A stretch of DNA of 15,118 nucleotides from Tannerellaceae bacterium (GCA_031279915.1 JAITHO010000119.1:1-15118), one strand, 5' to 3'. Shown: positions 1 through 7,054, counted from the first letter of the stretch. The notes: generated by a model not told the origin, from the letters alone. Made by a program: numbers and translations.

Positions 1-114
1 ATGACCTTTTGACACAGCGTCGGCGTCGGGTACAACATCCTCTCTGATTGCGGATACTATCATTGCCGGAGGGGATTGTAGAGGCATTGCATGCGGGCTT
101 TTGGGGCAAATTTT

Positions 115-307
115 GGAGCTCGCCAACATTGTTGGAAGTTTCCCACGCGGGTCAATGGAGCTTCCAACATTGTTGGAAGTCTCAGCCGGCAAGTCAATGG
201 AGCTTCCAACATTGTTGGAAGTCTCAGCCGGCGGGTCAATGGAGCTTTCCACTTTGCGGAAAGTCTCGGTCAGCGAGGCAATGGAGCTTTCCGCTTTGCG
301 GACGACC
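115..307. repeat. Tandem array A: 42-bp hairpin repeats, about 4.6 copies
   Basis: Units start at 115, 157, 199, 241 and 283 (the last partial), each exactly 42 bp. Each begins GGAGCT, followed by a palindrome of about 17 bp and a spacer of about 22 bp that ends in CAAT. Units 2 and 3 carry TTCCAAC-ATT-GTTGGAA (7-bp stem, 3-nt loop). Units 4 and 5 carry a different stem of the same geometry (TTTCCAC/GCGGAAA with one mismatch, then TTTCCGC-TTT-GCGGA). Because 42 is a multiple of 3, all three + frames stay open across the array; the peptides are plain 14-residue repeats with no sign of coding. The array lies left of the LysM gene promoter and directly beyond a leftward terminator. Its function is unknown. 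Confidence 0.93.
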
Positions 308-342
308 AAAAAAATAGCCCTCCGAAACATGTCCGCAGGGCT
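308..342 (-). terminator. Leftward intrinsic terminator
   Basis: Read on the minus strand, AGCCCT (complement of 337-342) pairs with AGGGCT (complement of 316-321). One G/G mismatch follows, then an inner CGGA/TTCG stem that includes a G-U pair, closing a 5-nt loop. Seven U residues follow (A-tract at 308-314). The inner G-U pair is acceptable only in minus-strand RNA, which supports leftward use. No protein gene on the minus strand ends here, so the site either closes a small RNA from the right or stops antisense transcription before array A. Confidence 0.65.
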
Positions 343-506
343 GAAGTCTTTTATAGGAAAAAAGTTAATGGAAGCACCCGAGCGCTTTACGTTTTTAAGG
401 GGGGGTAGCACAGCGCGAGAAATGTAGAGCGGAAAGCTACGTAGGGAGCTATTTCATTTGTCGGTATGTTGTGAAAACGTGTCATGTTGTTCAATACATT
501 TTGTTT
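315..506 (-). ncRNA. Candidate small RNA of about 190 nt, leftward
   Basis: This stretch has no supported protein gene. It lies between a minus-strand TAnnTTTG box (512-519) and a minus-strand hairpin plus U7 terminator (308-342). A start about 7 nt after the box would give a transcript of roughly 190-200 nt. Short self-complementary pieces are visible (for example CTACGTAG at 437-444), but I could not build one convincing fold or match it to a known RNA class. 6S RNA was considered on size alone and is not supported. The segment could instead be a dispersed intergenic element. The call is inferred from the flanking signals only. Confidence 0.3.
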
Positions 507-511
507 GTTCG

Positions 512-540
512 CAAATATAATGATTGTTTGTAATGCCAAA
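512..540 (-). promoter_or_regulatory. Leftward Bacteroidetes-type promoter
   Basis: On the minus strand, TTTG (complement of 537-540), a 17-nt spacer and TATATTTG (complement of 512-519) match the Bacteroidetes -33/-7 pattern, TTTG and TAnnTTTG. The nearest open product to the left is the candidate small RNA. The region is AT-rich, so a chance match is possible. Confidence 0.4.
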
Positions 541-571
541 GCCCTATATTTTCTTCGCATGCTTAAATTAT

Positions 572-579
572 TATCTTTG
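572..579 (+). promoter_or_regulatory. -7 box for the LysM gene
   Basis: TATCTTTG matches the TAnnTTTG consensus exactly and lies 23 bp before the ATG at 603, predicting a leader of about 17 nt. The -33 region (TTTTC near 549) is weak. No strong Shine-Dalgarno sequence precedes the ATG, as is usual in this phylum. Confidence 0.6.
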
Positions 580-602
580 CGCTATATAAACTTAAGAGAA
601 AT

Positions 603-2411
603 ATGAAAACACAGGCAATCGCATACCTTCTAATAGCTTTTATGGGCATCACATATCCCGCCATTCATGCTCAAACCAATAACAGACCTTCGGCTGAGGC
701 TGACAGTACAGTGTTTTTTCACACGGTGGAGCGCGGCGAAACGGTTTATTCTATTGCCCGGATGTATGGGGTCGATACTCTTGCCATCTATCGTTTGAAT
801 CCGGGTAGCAATGAGATGATCAAGACCGGACAGCAGTTGCGAATAAGGCCGCAGTCGTCAACCGGCGGCGATCAGAGCTTCATCTATCATACTATCCGCC
901 CTAAAGAGACGCTTTTTGCGGTGTCGAAAATCTATCAGGTGCAGGCATCCGACATTATGGCGGCGAATCCGGGCCTTGACGTCAGCACTTTTCGCATAGG
1001 CAAAAACATCCGTATCCCTATAAAGAATGCCGAGGAAAATGTGACTACGGCTGCGACCGCGCCTGTTGCTCCTAAATATATAGAATACACGGTTCAGAGG
1101 CGTGAAACGATTTATAGGATACAGCGCAAATTCAATATCACTCAGGAGGAGCTCATCCGTCATAATCCGGCGGTTGCGCAGGGCTTGAAGGCCGGCATGG
1201 TGCTGCGTATTCCGGTGGAGGGGCAGGCTGGAAATCAAGTTCAGGCTGCGGCTGCATCCCGCGAGCCGGCGCAAAGCGAGCGAGAGGTTAATGCTCTGCT
1301 TAATCCTCTGCAAACGGCCGTTGTTCGTCCGGATACTATCCGCGTGGCTCTGCTCTTGCCGTTTATGACAGGCGATACTGTCACAACGTCGGCCTCGATG
1401 CATATCACCGAATACTATCAAGGCTTGCTGCTGGCCATTGATAGCTTGCAACGCCGCGGACTCACCATGAAACTGATCGTTCGCGATACGGGCTACGGCC
1501 TTCGGATGCTGGCCGAACTCTTGAAGGAGCGGAGCCTCGAAGATATGAACATTATAATCGGAGGCGTTGAAAATGATCAGATAGCTATGATTGGAGCCTT
1601 CGCCTTGCGGCATCAAATCAGATACGTCGTTCCGTTCTCATCCCGCAATGACGAGGTTCAGGCCAATGCCGGAATCTTTCAGGTCAACACTCCGCACTCC
1701 TATCTGGTATCGCAAGCCGCTGAAATAGCCGGTCAGCGATTCAAAGATCACAACGTTATCTTCATTGACACTCGCGATCCCGATGATAAAACCGAATTTA
1801 TTGCCACCGTTAAGCATGAGCTTGCCCAGCGCAACATCCTTTTCCGCGATCTCATCTACCGGCAATCCTCCTTCGCTACCGATCTGACTCAACTGCTGAA
1901 GAACAACCAGCCCAATCTCATCATTCTAACATCCGGCAAAGCGGAGGCGATCAACAAAATCCGTCCGACGCTTCGCACACTGCTCGACAAGAATCGCAAT
2001 CTGCAGCTCAACCTCTACGGTTATCCCGAATGGCAAACCTACGCCCGCGAAATGGCCGACGACCTCTACAAATTCGATACATATATATATAGTAGCTTCA
2101 TCATGGATAGCCAGTCCGAAGACGCTCTGCGATTCAACTCCAAATTCAAATACTGGTACGGAAAGGCGCCCAGCGGAGCTCCCCGATTCGGAACGCTCGG
2201 CTTCGACACCGGCATGTTCTTCTTCGACGCCATAGGACGATTCGGCATCAACTTCGAGAACTATATCACGCGAGCCAACATCAAAGGGCTGCAAAGCATC
2301 TTCGGATTCAGGCGCGTCAACAATTGGGGAGGATTCATCAACACCAGCCTCTTCCTCATCCGCTACAATAAAGAGAACCACAAAACTCAATGGGAAGACA
2401 TAAGGAACTGA
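603..2411 (+). CDS. Secreted LysM protein with periplasmic-binding (type 1) fold
   Basis: A 602-residue exported protein. A signal peptide covers about residues 1-23, with likely cleavage after IHA before Q24. Three LysM modules follow at about 38-82, 93-140 and 159-205, each showing the xYTVxRxETxYxIxxxF...NP...G..LRIP pattern. Then comes a low-complexity Ala/Gln/Glu linker (about 206-240) and a domain from about residue 246 (IRVALLLPF) resembling type 1 periplasmic binding proteins of ABC transporters. LysM modules bind peptidoglycan glycan strands. The ligand of the C-terminal domain is unknown, and no transporter genes adjoin, so a structural or sensing role is as likely as transport. The gene overlaps the following barrel gene by 22 bp, suggesting co-translation. 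The start follows a good -7 box and begins a clean signal peptide. The 5' half uses many G/T-ending codons and the 3' half mostly C/A-ending ones. Confidence 0.88.
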   Translation: MKTQAIAYLLIAFMGITYPAIHAQTNNRPSAEADSTVFFHTVERGETVYSIARMYGVDTLAIYRLNPGSNEMIKTGQQLRIRPQSSTGGDQSFIYHTIRPKETLFAVSKIYQVQASDIMAANPGLDVSTFRIGKNIRIPIKNAEENVTTAATAPVAPKYIEYTVQRRETIYRIQRKFNITQEELIRHNPAVAQGLKAGMVLRIPVEGQAGNQVQAAAASREPAQSEREVNALLNPLQTAVVRPDTIRVALLLPFMTGDTVTTSASMHITEYYQGLLLAIDSLQRRGLTMKLIVRDTGYGLRMLAELLKERSLEDMNIIIGGVENDQIAMIGAFALRHQIRYVVPFSSRNDEVQANAGIFQVNTPHSYLVSQAAEIAGQRFKDHNVIFIDTRDPDDKTEFIATVKHELAQRNILFRDLIYRQSSFATDLTQLLKNNQPNLIILTSGKAEAINKIRPTLRTLLDKNRNLQLNLYGYPEWQTYAREMADDLYKFDTYIYSSFIMDSQSEDALRFNSKFKYWYGKAPSGAPRFGTLGFDTGMFFFDAIGRFGINFENYITRANIKGLQSIFGFRRVNNWGGFINTSLFLIRYNKENHKTQWEDIRN

Positions 2412-3061
2412 TTCTGCTCGGCATCCTCCTTGCCCTCAGCGCGCAGGGGCAGCCAACAGCCTTCAAGCCTGAATTTGCTATCGGAGGATCCTTCGGAATG
2501 GGCCTCTCAAACGTATCTTTCGCTCCTACCATACAGCAAAAGCAACTCCTCGGCTATCATGCCGGAGTCACTTTCCGATGGATCACCGAGAATTATCTTG
2601 GCCTCCAGGCCGAAGTTAACCTCTCGCAGCAAGGCTGGAGCGAAGCCTTCAACGATCCTCAATACCAGTATATCCGAAGGCTTAACTACGTTGACGTCCC
2701 ATTCCTTACGCATATCCATACCAAAGGCCAGCGCCTGCGCCTGTTCGTCAATCTCGGCCCCAAGCTTGGATTCCTCCTCGGCGAAAGCGTTACGGAAAAC
2801 GTTATCGCCTCTCCGCCCGCCGCCGATGGCAGTCAAGCGAACCGAACCGAGCAATGGACCCTTCCGGTGAAAAACAAATTTGCTTGGGGACTATGCGGCG
2901 GCCCTGGGCTTGAGCTACGCACCGGCATAGGCATCTTCCAGATCGAAGCCCGATACTACTATGCCCTCGGCGACATCTTCGCCAATCGCAGGGCCGACGT
3001 CTTTCCAAAATCTTCCAGCCAAGTTATCTCCGCAAGGCTGAGCTATCTGCTGCATCTGTAA
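2390..3061 (+). CDS. PorT-like outer-membrane beta-barrel protein
   Basis: A 223-residue protein with a short signal peptide (about residues 1-21, LILLGILLALSAQGQ) and alternating hydrophobic/polar strands typical of an 8-stranded barrel: AIGGSFGMGLSNV, YHAGVTFRWI, YLGLQAEVNLSQQGW, LRLFVNLGPKLGFLLG, GLELRTGIGIFQIEARYYYALG, and a last strand VISARLSYLLHL. Length and strand pattern fit the PorT/OMP_b-brl_2 family. True PorT works in type IX secretion, but the family is wide, so I assign no symbol. The ATG lies inside the end of the LysM gene (22-bp overlap, different frame), so the two are probably translationally coupled and may act together at the peptidoglycan/outer-membrane interface. The gene converges on mazG with only 37 bp between stop codons and no clear terminator. 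Confidence 0.78.
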   Translation: MGRHKELILLGILLALSAQGQPTAFKPEFAIGGSFGMGLSNVSFAPTIQQKQLLGYHAGVTFRWITENYLGLQAEVNLSQQGWSEAFNDPQYQYIRRLNYVDVPFLTHIHTKGQRLRLFVNLGPKLGFLLGESVTENVIASPPAADGSQANRTEQWTLPVKNKFAWGLCGGPGLELRTGIGIFQIEARYYYALGDIFANRRADVFPKSSSQVISARLSYLLHL

Positions 3062-3098
3062 AGGATACATCGCGCAGCTTGCAGGATGGAAGCCTCGT

Positions 3099-3884
3099 TC
3101 AGGACTGAACGGCTTTGGCTTCCTCCCAGATGGCCTCCATTTCCTCCAAACTCATTTCGCTGAGCTTGCGATTTTGTGAGGCGGCTTTTGCTTCTAAGTA
3201 ATTAAAGCGGCGGATGAACTTTTGGTTAGTGCGTTCGAGAGCGTTGTCGGGATTTACTTTGTAAAGTCGGGCGGCGTTGATGAGGCTGAAGAACAGGTCG
3301 CCAAATTCGTCTTCCATGGCGTCGGGGTTCATGTTGGCGATTTCGGTTCGGAGTTCGTCCAATTCTTCGGCAACTTTGTCCCATACCTGTTCTCGTTCCG
3401 TCCAGTCGAATCCGGCGTTGCGGGCTTTGTCTTGTATTCGATGGGCTTTGGCGACGGATGGTAGTGATGATGGCACGCCTTCGAGTACGGTTCGGTTGCC
3501 TCCTTTTTCCTGCAATTTTAGCTGCTCCCAGTTGTGTTCAACGGCTTTGCTGGTTGATGCTTCTACGGCTCCGAAGACGTGCGGATGTCGGTAGATGAGT
3601 TTGTCGCGGATGAGATTGCATACGGTTGCGATGTCGAAGGCCTCTTGTTCTTCCCCGATTTTTGCATAGAAAACGATGTGCAGGAGAAGGTCGCCGAGCT
3701 CGCGGGCGATGTTGTAGTTATCGCTTTGCAGCAGTGCTTCGCATAGTTCGTAGGTTTCTTCGATGGTGTTGGTACGTAGGCTTTGGTAGGTTTGTTTTCT
3801 ATCCCACGGGCATTTAATCCGCAGCTCGTCCATAACGTTAAGGAGGCTAGCGAAGGCCTCCATTTTTTCTTGTAGTGTGTGCAT
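3099..3884 (-). CDS. mazG: MazG nucleoside triphosphate pyrophosphohydrolase
   Basis: A 261-residue cytosolic enzyme that hydrolyses NTPs and dNTPs to monophosphates and pyrophosphate, clearing abnormal nucleotides. It shows the two tandem all-alpha MazG domains of the full-length form. The first has CPWDRKQTYQSL (25-36), EETYE (42-46) and ELGDLLLH (62-69), the acidic residues that bind magnesium. The second has EELDEL (173-178) and EDEFGDLFFS (191-200). The conserved tail KFIRRFNYLE is at 222-231. Length matches E. coli MazG (about 263 residues). The gene begins 2 bp after the dsbD stop and so is the second gene of a leftward dsbD-mazG operon. No functional link to DsbD is obvious. Confidence 0.95.
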   Translation of the reverse strand: MHTLQEKMEAFASLLNVMDELRIKCPWDRKQTYQSLRTNTIEETYELCEALLQSDNYNIARELGDLLLHIVFYAKIGEEQEAFDIATVCNLIRDKLIYRHPHVFGAVEASTSKAVEHNWEQLKLQEKGGNRTVLEGVPSSLPSVAKAHRIQDKARNAGFDWTEREQVWDKVAEELDELRTEIANMNPDAMEDEFGDLFFSLINAARLYKVNPDNALERTNQKFIRRFNYLEAKAASQNRKLSEMSLEEMEAIWEEAKAVQS

Positions 3885-3886
3885 TA

Positions 3887-5944
3887 TTATTTGGATTTAT
3901 AGAGATTGAGGCCGTCGTTCAGGAATTTGCGGAAAGCAGCGATGTCTTCGCTGAAGGCATACGAAGGCGCGAGCGGCATGCCATTGTTGTTGAGCAGAAC
4001 GTAGAAGGGCTGTGCATTTGCTCCGAATTTGCTTCGCTGGAGGTAGCTCCATTTGTCGCCTGTTGTTTTCAGGCTGCGCTTCCGTCCTTGTTCGTCAACG
4101 CTGATCGGGGCCGGGAGCCGTGTTTTATCGTCCACAAAAAGAGTTATGAGTACGTATTCTTTTTCGAGCAGATGTTTTACTTGCGGATCTGTCCATACGG
4201 CAGATTCCATCTTTCGGCAATTGACGCATCCGAAGCCTGAGAAGTCGATCACCACCGGTTTCTTTGCCTGTCGGGCGTATTCCATGCCGGCGTCGTAATC
4301 GTCGAATAGGGCATGCACTCCGTTTTCGTATAGATTAAAATCCTGAGTGTAAAGCGGCGGTGCGAAGGCGCTGATGGCTTTGAGCGGAGCGCCCCATAGT
4401 CCCGGCATCATGTATACGGCAAAGGAGAGGGAGGCTATGGCGAGGAAGAGCCGCGCCACGCTCAAGGGTTTTGGATCGCTATCGTGTGCGAATCGTATTT
4501 TCCCGAGCAGATATATTCCGAGCAAAACGAATATTATTATCCAAAGCGACAGAAATACTTCCCTATCGAGCAATCTCCACCCGTAGGCGAGATCGGCTAC
4601 GGAGAAGAATTTCAAGGCCAGGGCTAGCTCCAGGAATCCTAAGGTCACTTTTACGGAGTTGAGCCATCCCCCCGACTTTGGCATATTTTTCAACATATTG
4701 GGGAAGACTGCAAAGAGGGCGAATGGGGCCGCCAGCGCTAATGCAAAGCCGAACATACCTGCCGCCGGCTTGCCTATTCCCCCCATGGAAGCCGCCTGAA
4801 CCAGCAATGTGCCAATGATTGGGCCTGTGCATGAGAAGGAGACAAGGGCCAACGTGAAAGCCATGAAGAACATGCTCAGCCATCCTGTCGTACTGTCGGC
4901 TCGTTGGTCTAATCGCGTTGTCCATGAGGCGGGCAGGGTGAGTTCGAAGGCTCCGAAAAAGGATGCGGCAAAGATTATGAGCAGCAGTCCGAATAATATG
5001 TTGAGGTAATTGGTGGCCATATCGTTCAGTGCGTTAGCTCCGAGTGCAAGGGTTAGCGCCAGCCCCATTCCTACATATATTATAATAATGGAAAGGCCGA
5101 AAATGATTGCGTCGCGAATTGCCCGCCGCCTGCTGCCCGATCTTTTGAGGAAAAAGCTTACTGTCATGGGTATCATTGGCCACACGCATGGGGTCAGCAG
5201 GGCGATTGCTCCTCCGGCCAGTCCGGCCAGGAAAATATGTAGCAAGGAGAGGTCGACGGATGAGAGATGGGCGTCGCCAAAAGCCTTGAGCTCATCCACA
5301 ACCGGATGCCAATAGTTGCTTTCGGGGGCGGATGCAAGGGCGGCGGGATTGCTATCGGCCTCGGCGAGCATGTTGGTTGCCGGCTCGTTGTTGGTTTCGA
5401 TGTTGGCAATGAATCCGCTGTCGGAGGCGGCAATGGCGGAGGCGCTATCGGCTGTTGGTTGGAAGGCGGCAAGGAGTGATGCGGGGAGATGGGCCTTGCT
5501 GAAGGTAAATGACTCGCGCTCCGGCGGCAGGCATCTCTCGTCGTCGCATGCCATGTACTCAATCTCGCCTTCGGCACGGAAGGCGGCGGGGTCGGTGATA
5601 CGCAATTTCTGCATAAAGGTGACCGTTCCGTCGAACGATCGCAGCTCCATGCCGAAGGTTTCGTCGAACTTGGCGATAGGCTTAATTGATGCGGTCAGCT
5701 TGCCAACCGTCGTGGCTCCCCGCAGCTTGTCGAAGGATACAGAAGTGGAAACCGGGCCTCCCGCCGGCAGATCAGCGTCATACAAATGCCATCCGCGCTC
5801 GATAACAGCCGTAAAGGCCAGATATATTTCATCGCCCTGAGCCGCTTCGGGAACGATGTTCCAGCGTATGGGCTCAAATATCTGCGAATATGCGTGAAAA
5901 AAGAGAAGAAGTCCGGTGATAATGCAATATATTTTTCTCATCAT
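3887..5944 (-). CDS. dsbD: Thiol:disulfide interchange protein DsbD
   Basis: A 685-residue inner-membrane protein that moves electrons from cytosolic thioredoxin to periplasmic proteins. A signal peptide (about 1-21) precedes a periplasmic DsbD-alpha domain with its cysteine pair at C133 and C138. A Ser/Ala/Asn-rich linker covers about 160-215. The membrane domain starts near 235 and has about eight helices, with the redox cysteines in TPCVWP (C253) and SFSCTGP (C372). The C-terminal thioredoxin domain has FSGFGCVNCRKM, with catalytic C573 and C576. All six redox cysteines are present. ATG ATG opens the gene, and I use the first. It is the promoter-proximal gene of dsbD-mazG. The lipoprotein with a thioredoxin fold at 12054-13160 could be one of its clients. 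Confidence 0.95.
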   Translation of the reverse strand: MMRKIYCIITGLLLFFHAYSQIFEPIRWNIVPEAAQGDEIYLAFTAVIERGWHLYDADLPAGGPVSTSVSFDKLRGATTVGKLTASIKPIAKFDETFGMELRSFDGTVTFMQKLRITDPAAFRAEGEIEYMACDDERCLPPERESFTFSKAHLPASLLAAFQPTADSASAIAASDSGFIANIETNNEPATNMLAEADSNPAALASAPESNYWHPVVDELKAFGDAHLSSVDLSLLHIFLAGLAGGAIALLTPCVWPMIPMTVSFFLKRSGSRRRAIRDAIIFGLSIIIIYVGMGLALTLALGANALNDMATNYLNILFGLLLIIFAASFFGAFELTLPASWTTRLDQRADSTTGWLSMFFMAFTLALVSFSCTGPIIGTLLVQAASMGGIGKPAAGMFGFALALAAPFALFAVFPNMLKNMPKSGGWLNSVKVTLGFLELALALKFFSVADLAYGWRLLDREVFLSLWIIIFVLLGIYLLGKIRFAHDSDPKPLSVARLFLAIASLSFAVYMMPGLWGAPLKAISAFAPPLYTQDFNLYENGVHALFDDYDAGMEYARQAKKPVVIDFSGFGCVNCRKMESAVWTDPQVKHLLEKEYVLITLFVDDKTRLPAPISVDEQGRKRSLKTTGDKWSYLQRSKFGANAQPFYVLLNNNGMPLAPSYAFSEDIAAFRKFLNDGLNLYKSK

Positions 5945-5958
5945 GCTTAAGTTTTTTG

Positions 5959-5966
5959 CAAAGGTA
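5959..5966 (-). promoter_or_regulatory. -7 box for dsbD-mazG
   Basis: The minus strand reads TACCTTTG, matching TAnnTTTG. A start about 7 nt further on leaves a leader under 10 nt before the ATG at 5944, so the message would be almost leaderless. A partial -33 match (TTTCG) lies near 5994-5998. The 11 bases ACTTACCTTTG recur exactly at the promoter of the lipoprotein gene at 12054. Confidence 0.6.
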
Positions 5967-6016
5967 AGTCTTTAGACCTTAAGGTAGGGATACCGAAATC
6001 TCCGTCGCCCCCCGTC

Positions 6017-6429
6017 GAGCCATTTTTGGTATCGAAAATAGGTCGGAGAGGGTTCGCTGAAGCATTTTTGGTATCGAAAATGAGGTTGAGAGGGCTCATC
6101 GAGCCATTTTCGGTATCGAAAATGGAGTTGAGAGGGGTCGCTGAGCCATTTTTGGTATCGAAAATAGGGTTGAGAGGGTTCGTTGAGCCATTTTGAACGT
6201 AAAAAATAGGTCGGAGAGGATGTCCGAAGCATTTTGAACGTTATAATTGGGTCGGAGAGGGAGATCCGAGGCATTTTGAACGTTATAATTGGGTCGGAGA
6301 GGGAGGTTCGAGGCATTTTGAACGTTATAATTAGGTCGGAGAGGGAGATCCGAAGCATTTTGAACGTTATAATTGGGTCGGAGAGGGGGATCCGAAGCAT
6401 TTTGAACGTTCAAAATGGCTATATAAAGG
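6017..6429. repeat. Tandem array B: 42-bp hairpin repeats, about 9.8 copies
   Basis: Units start at 6017, 6059, 6101, 6143, 6185, 6227, 6269, 6311, 6353 and 6395 (last partial), all spaced by 42 bp. Each has RAGC or RGGC, a palindrome of 18-20 bp, and a spacer containing GGTYGRGAGGG. Units 1-4 share the stem ATTTTYG-GTAT-CGAAAAT. Units 5-10 have a second left arm, ATTTTGAAC, and unit 10 has the perfect palindrome CATTTTGAACGTTCAAAATG (6398-6417). Units 6-9 have a nearly identical decayed right arm (GTTATAATT). The array lies upstream of the dsbD promoter and beyond the tRNA terminator, so it is probably not in a normal message. Minus-strand open frames across it are 14-residue repeats and not genes. 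Confidence 0.95.
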
Positions 6430-6453
6430 AAGTCGGCTGGAAATTATAGGCAT

Positions 6454-6497
6454 AAAAAAAGAGCCGCCAAACTATTGCTTGGCGACCCTCGCTTTTT
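6454..6497 (-). terminator. Terminator of tRNA-Gln, possibly bidirectional
   Basis: CGCCAA (6465-6470) pairs with TTGGCG (6479-6484) around an 8-nt loop, extended by GAG/CTC. The stem is flanked by seven A (6454-6460) and five T (6493-6497), which become U runs on the minus and plus strand respectively. It lies about 25 bp beyond the 3' end of the leftward tRNA gene. Confidence 0.75.
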
Positions 6498-6519
6498 GTA
6501 GTATTTACCTAACTCTACG

Positions 6520-6590
6520 TTGTTCAACTAGGACTCGAACCCAGAATTTCAGAGCCAGAATCTAACGTGTTACCATTACACCATTGAACA
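6520..6590 (-). tRNA. tRNA-Gln (anticodon CTG)
   Basis: The minus strand folds as a complete cloverleaf: acceptor TGTTCAA/TTGAACA, D arm GTGT-AATGGTA-ACAC, anticodon stem TTAGA/TCTGA with loop TTCTGGC, a 4-nt variable region, T stem CTGGG/CCTAG with loop TTCGAGT, and discriminator A at 6520. The anticodon CTG (6556-6558) reads CAG. The U1-A72 first pair is typical of glutamine tRNAs. CCA is not encoded, as is usual in Bacteroidetes. Total length is 71 nt. Confidence 0.94.
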
Positions 6591-6608
6591 AGGGCTTTGA
6601 ATTGGGTG

Positions 6609-6639
6609 CAAAGATAGAATTATATTTTTTTGTTCCAAA
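6609..6639 (-). promoter_or_regulatory. Promoter of tRNA-Gln
   Basis: On the minus strand, TTTG (complement of 6636-6639), a 19-nt spacer and TATCTTTG (complement of 6609-6616) match the Bacteroidetes -33/-7 consensus closely. The predicted start lies about 10 nt before the tRNA. The element is interleaved with the oppositely directed rsfS promoter. Confidence 0.7.
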
Positions 6640-6657
6640 TATTTCAAACTATATTTG
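6629..6657 (+). promoter_or_regulatory. Promoter of rsfS-ftsH-cdsA
   Basis: TTTG (6629-6632), a 17-nt spacer and TATATTTG (6650-6657) match the Bacteroidetes pattern. This predicts a leader of about 20-25 nt before the ATG at 6687. It shares bases with the -33 region of the divergent tRNA-Gln promoter. Confidence 0.65.
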
Positions 6658-6686
6658 TGGCTGTAATATAACTCTATAAATTATTC

Positions 6687-7046
6687 ATGAATCAAACTAA
6701 AGAATTAATACGAACAATCGTTAAAGGTTTACAAGACAAGAAGGGGAAAAACATCGTAAAGGTAGATCTCACCAATATATCGGGAGCCATTTGCGACTAC
6801 ATGATAATCAGCGAAGGAAACAGTACAACGCAAGTGTCGGCCCTCTCCGACTCCGTATGGGAGGTAGCCCGCAAAGAAGCCAACGAGAAGCCCCAGTCTA
6901 TTGATGGCTACCGTTATGCGCAATGGATCGGCATGGACTACGGCACAGTTTTAGTACATATCTTCTTACCCGAACAACGCCGCTTCTATAACCTTGAGAA
7001 TTTATGGGCCGATTCGAATGTAGAATCCATCCCCGACACTGATTAA
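6687..7046 (+). CDS. rsfS: Ribosomal silencing factor RsfS
   Basis: A 119-residue cytosolic protein of the RsfS/YbeB/Iojap family. These proteins bind ribosomal protein uL14 on the large subunit and block joining of the subunits when nutrients are short. Family marks are CDYMIISEGNSTTQVSALSD (36-55), the segment around WIGMDYGTVLVHIF (about 80-93) and the ending RFYNLENLWAD (about 99-109). Length is normal for the family (about 105-130). It is the first gene of rsfS-ftsH-cdsA, with 8 bp before ftsH. This gene order occurs in many Bacteroidetes. Confidence 0.95.
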   Translation: MNQTKELIRTIVKGLQDKKGKNIVKVDLTNISGAICDYMIISEGNSTTQVSALSDSVWEVARKEANEKPQSIDGYRYAQWIGMDYGTVLVHIFLPEQRRFYNLENLWADSNVESIPDTD

Positions 7047-7054
7047 TTATTAAT

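Noticed and set aside
1..38. A gene running off the left edge on the minus strand (ATG at 36-38, preceded by AGAGAGG)
   Set aside because: Only 12 codons are visible, with no recognisable sequence; an end of a plus-strand gene at the TGA 45-47 is equally possible.
115..307. CRISPR array at the first repeat region
   Set aside because: Both the palindrome and the spacer repeat from unit to unit; there are no unique spacers, no leader and no cas genes. The same holds for the other two arrays.
48..427. Small open reading frames of 89-108 residues across array A in all three plus frames
   Set aside because: They are open only because the 42-bp period preserves frame. The peptides are 14-residue repeats, all three frames are equally open, and no start signal or domain is seen.
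5972..6413. Repeat proteins of 105-142 residues on the minus strand across array B
   Set aside because: Same cause: a period of 14 codons without stops. Two frames are open at once and there is no promoter or start site of merit.
6520..6590. tRNA-Gln as an attachment site of an integrated element
   Set aside because: There is no integrase, no direct repeat of the tRNA 3' end nearby, and both flanks hold ordinary chromosomal genes.
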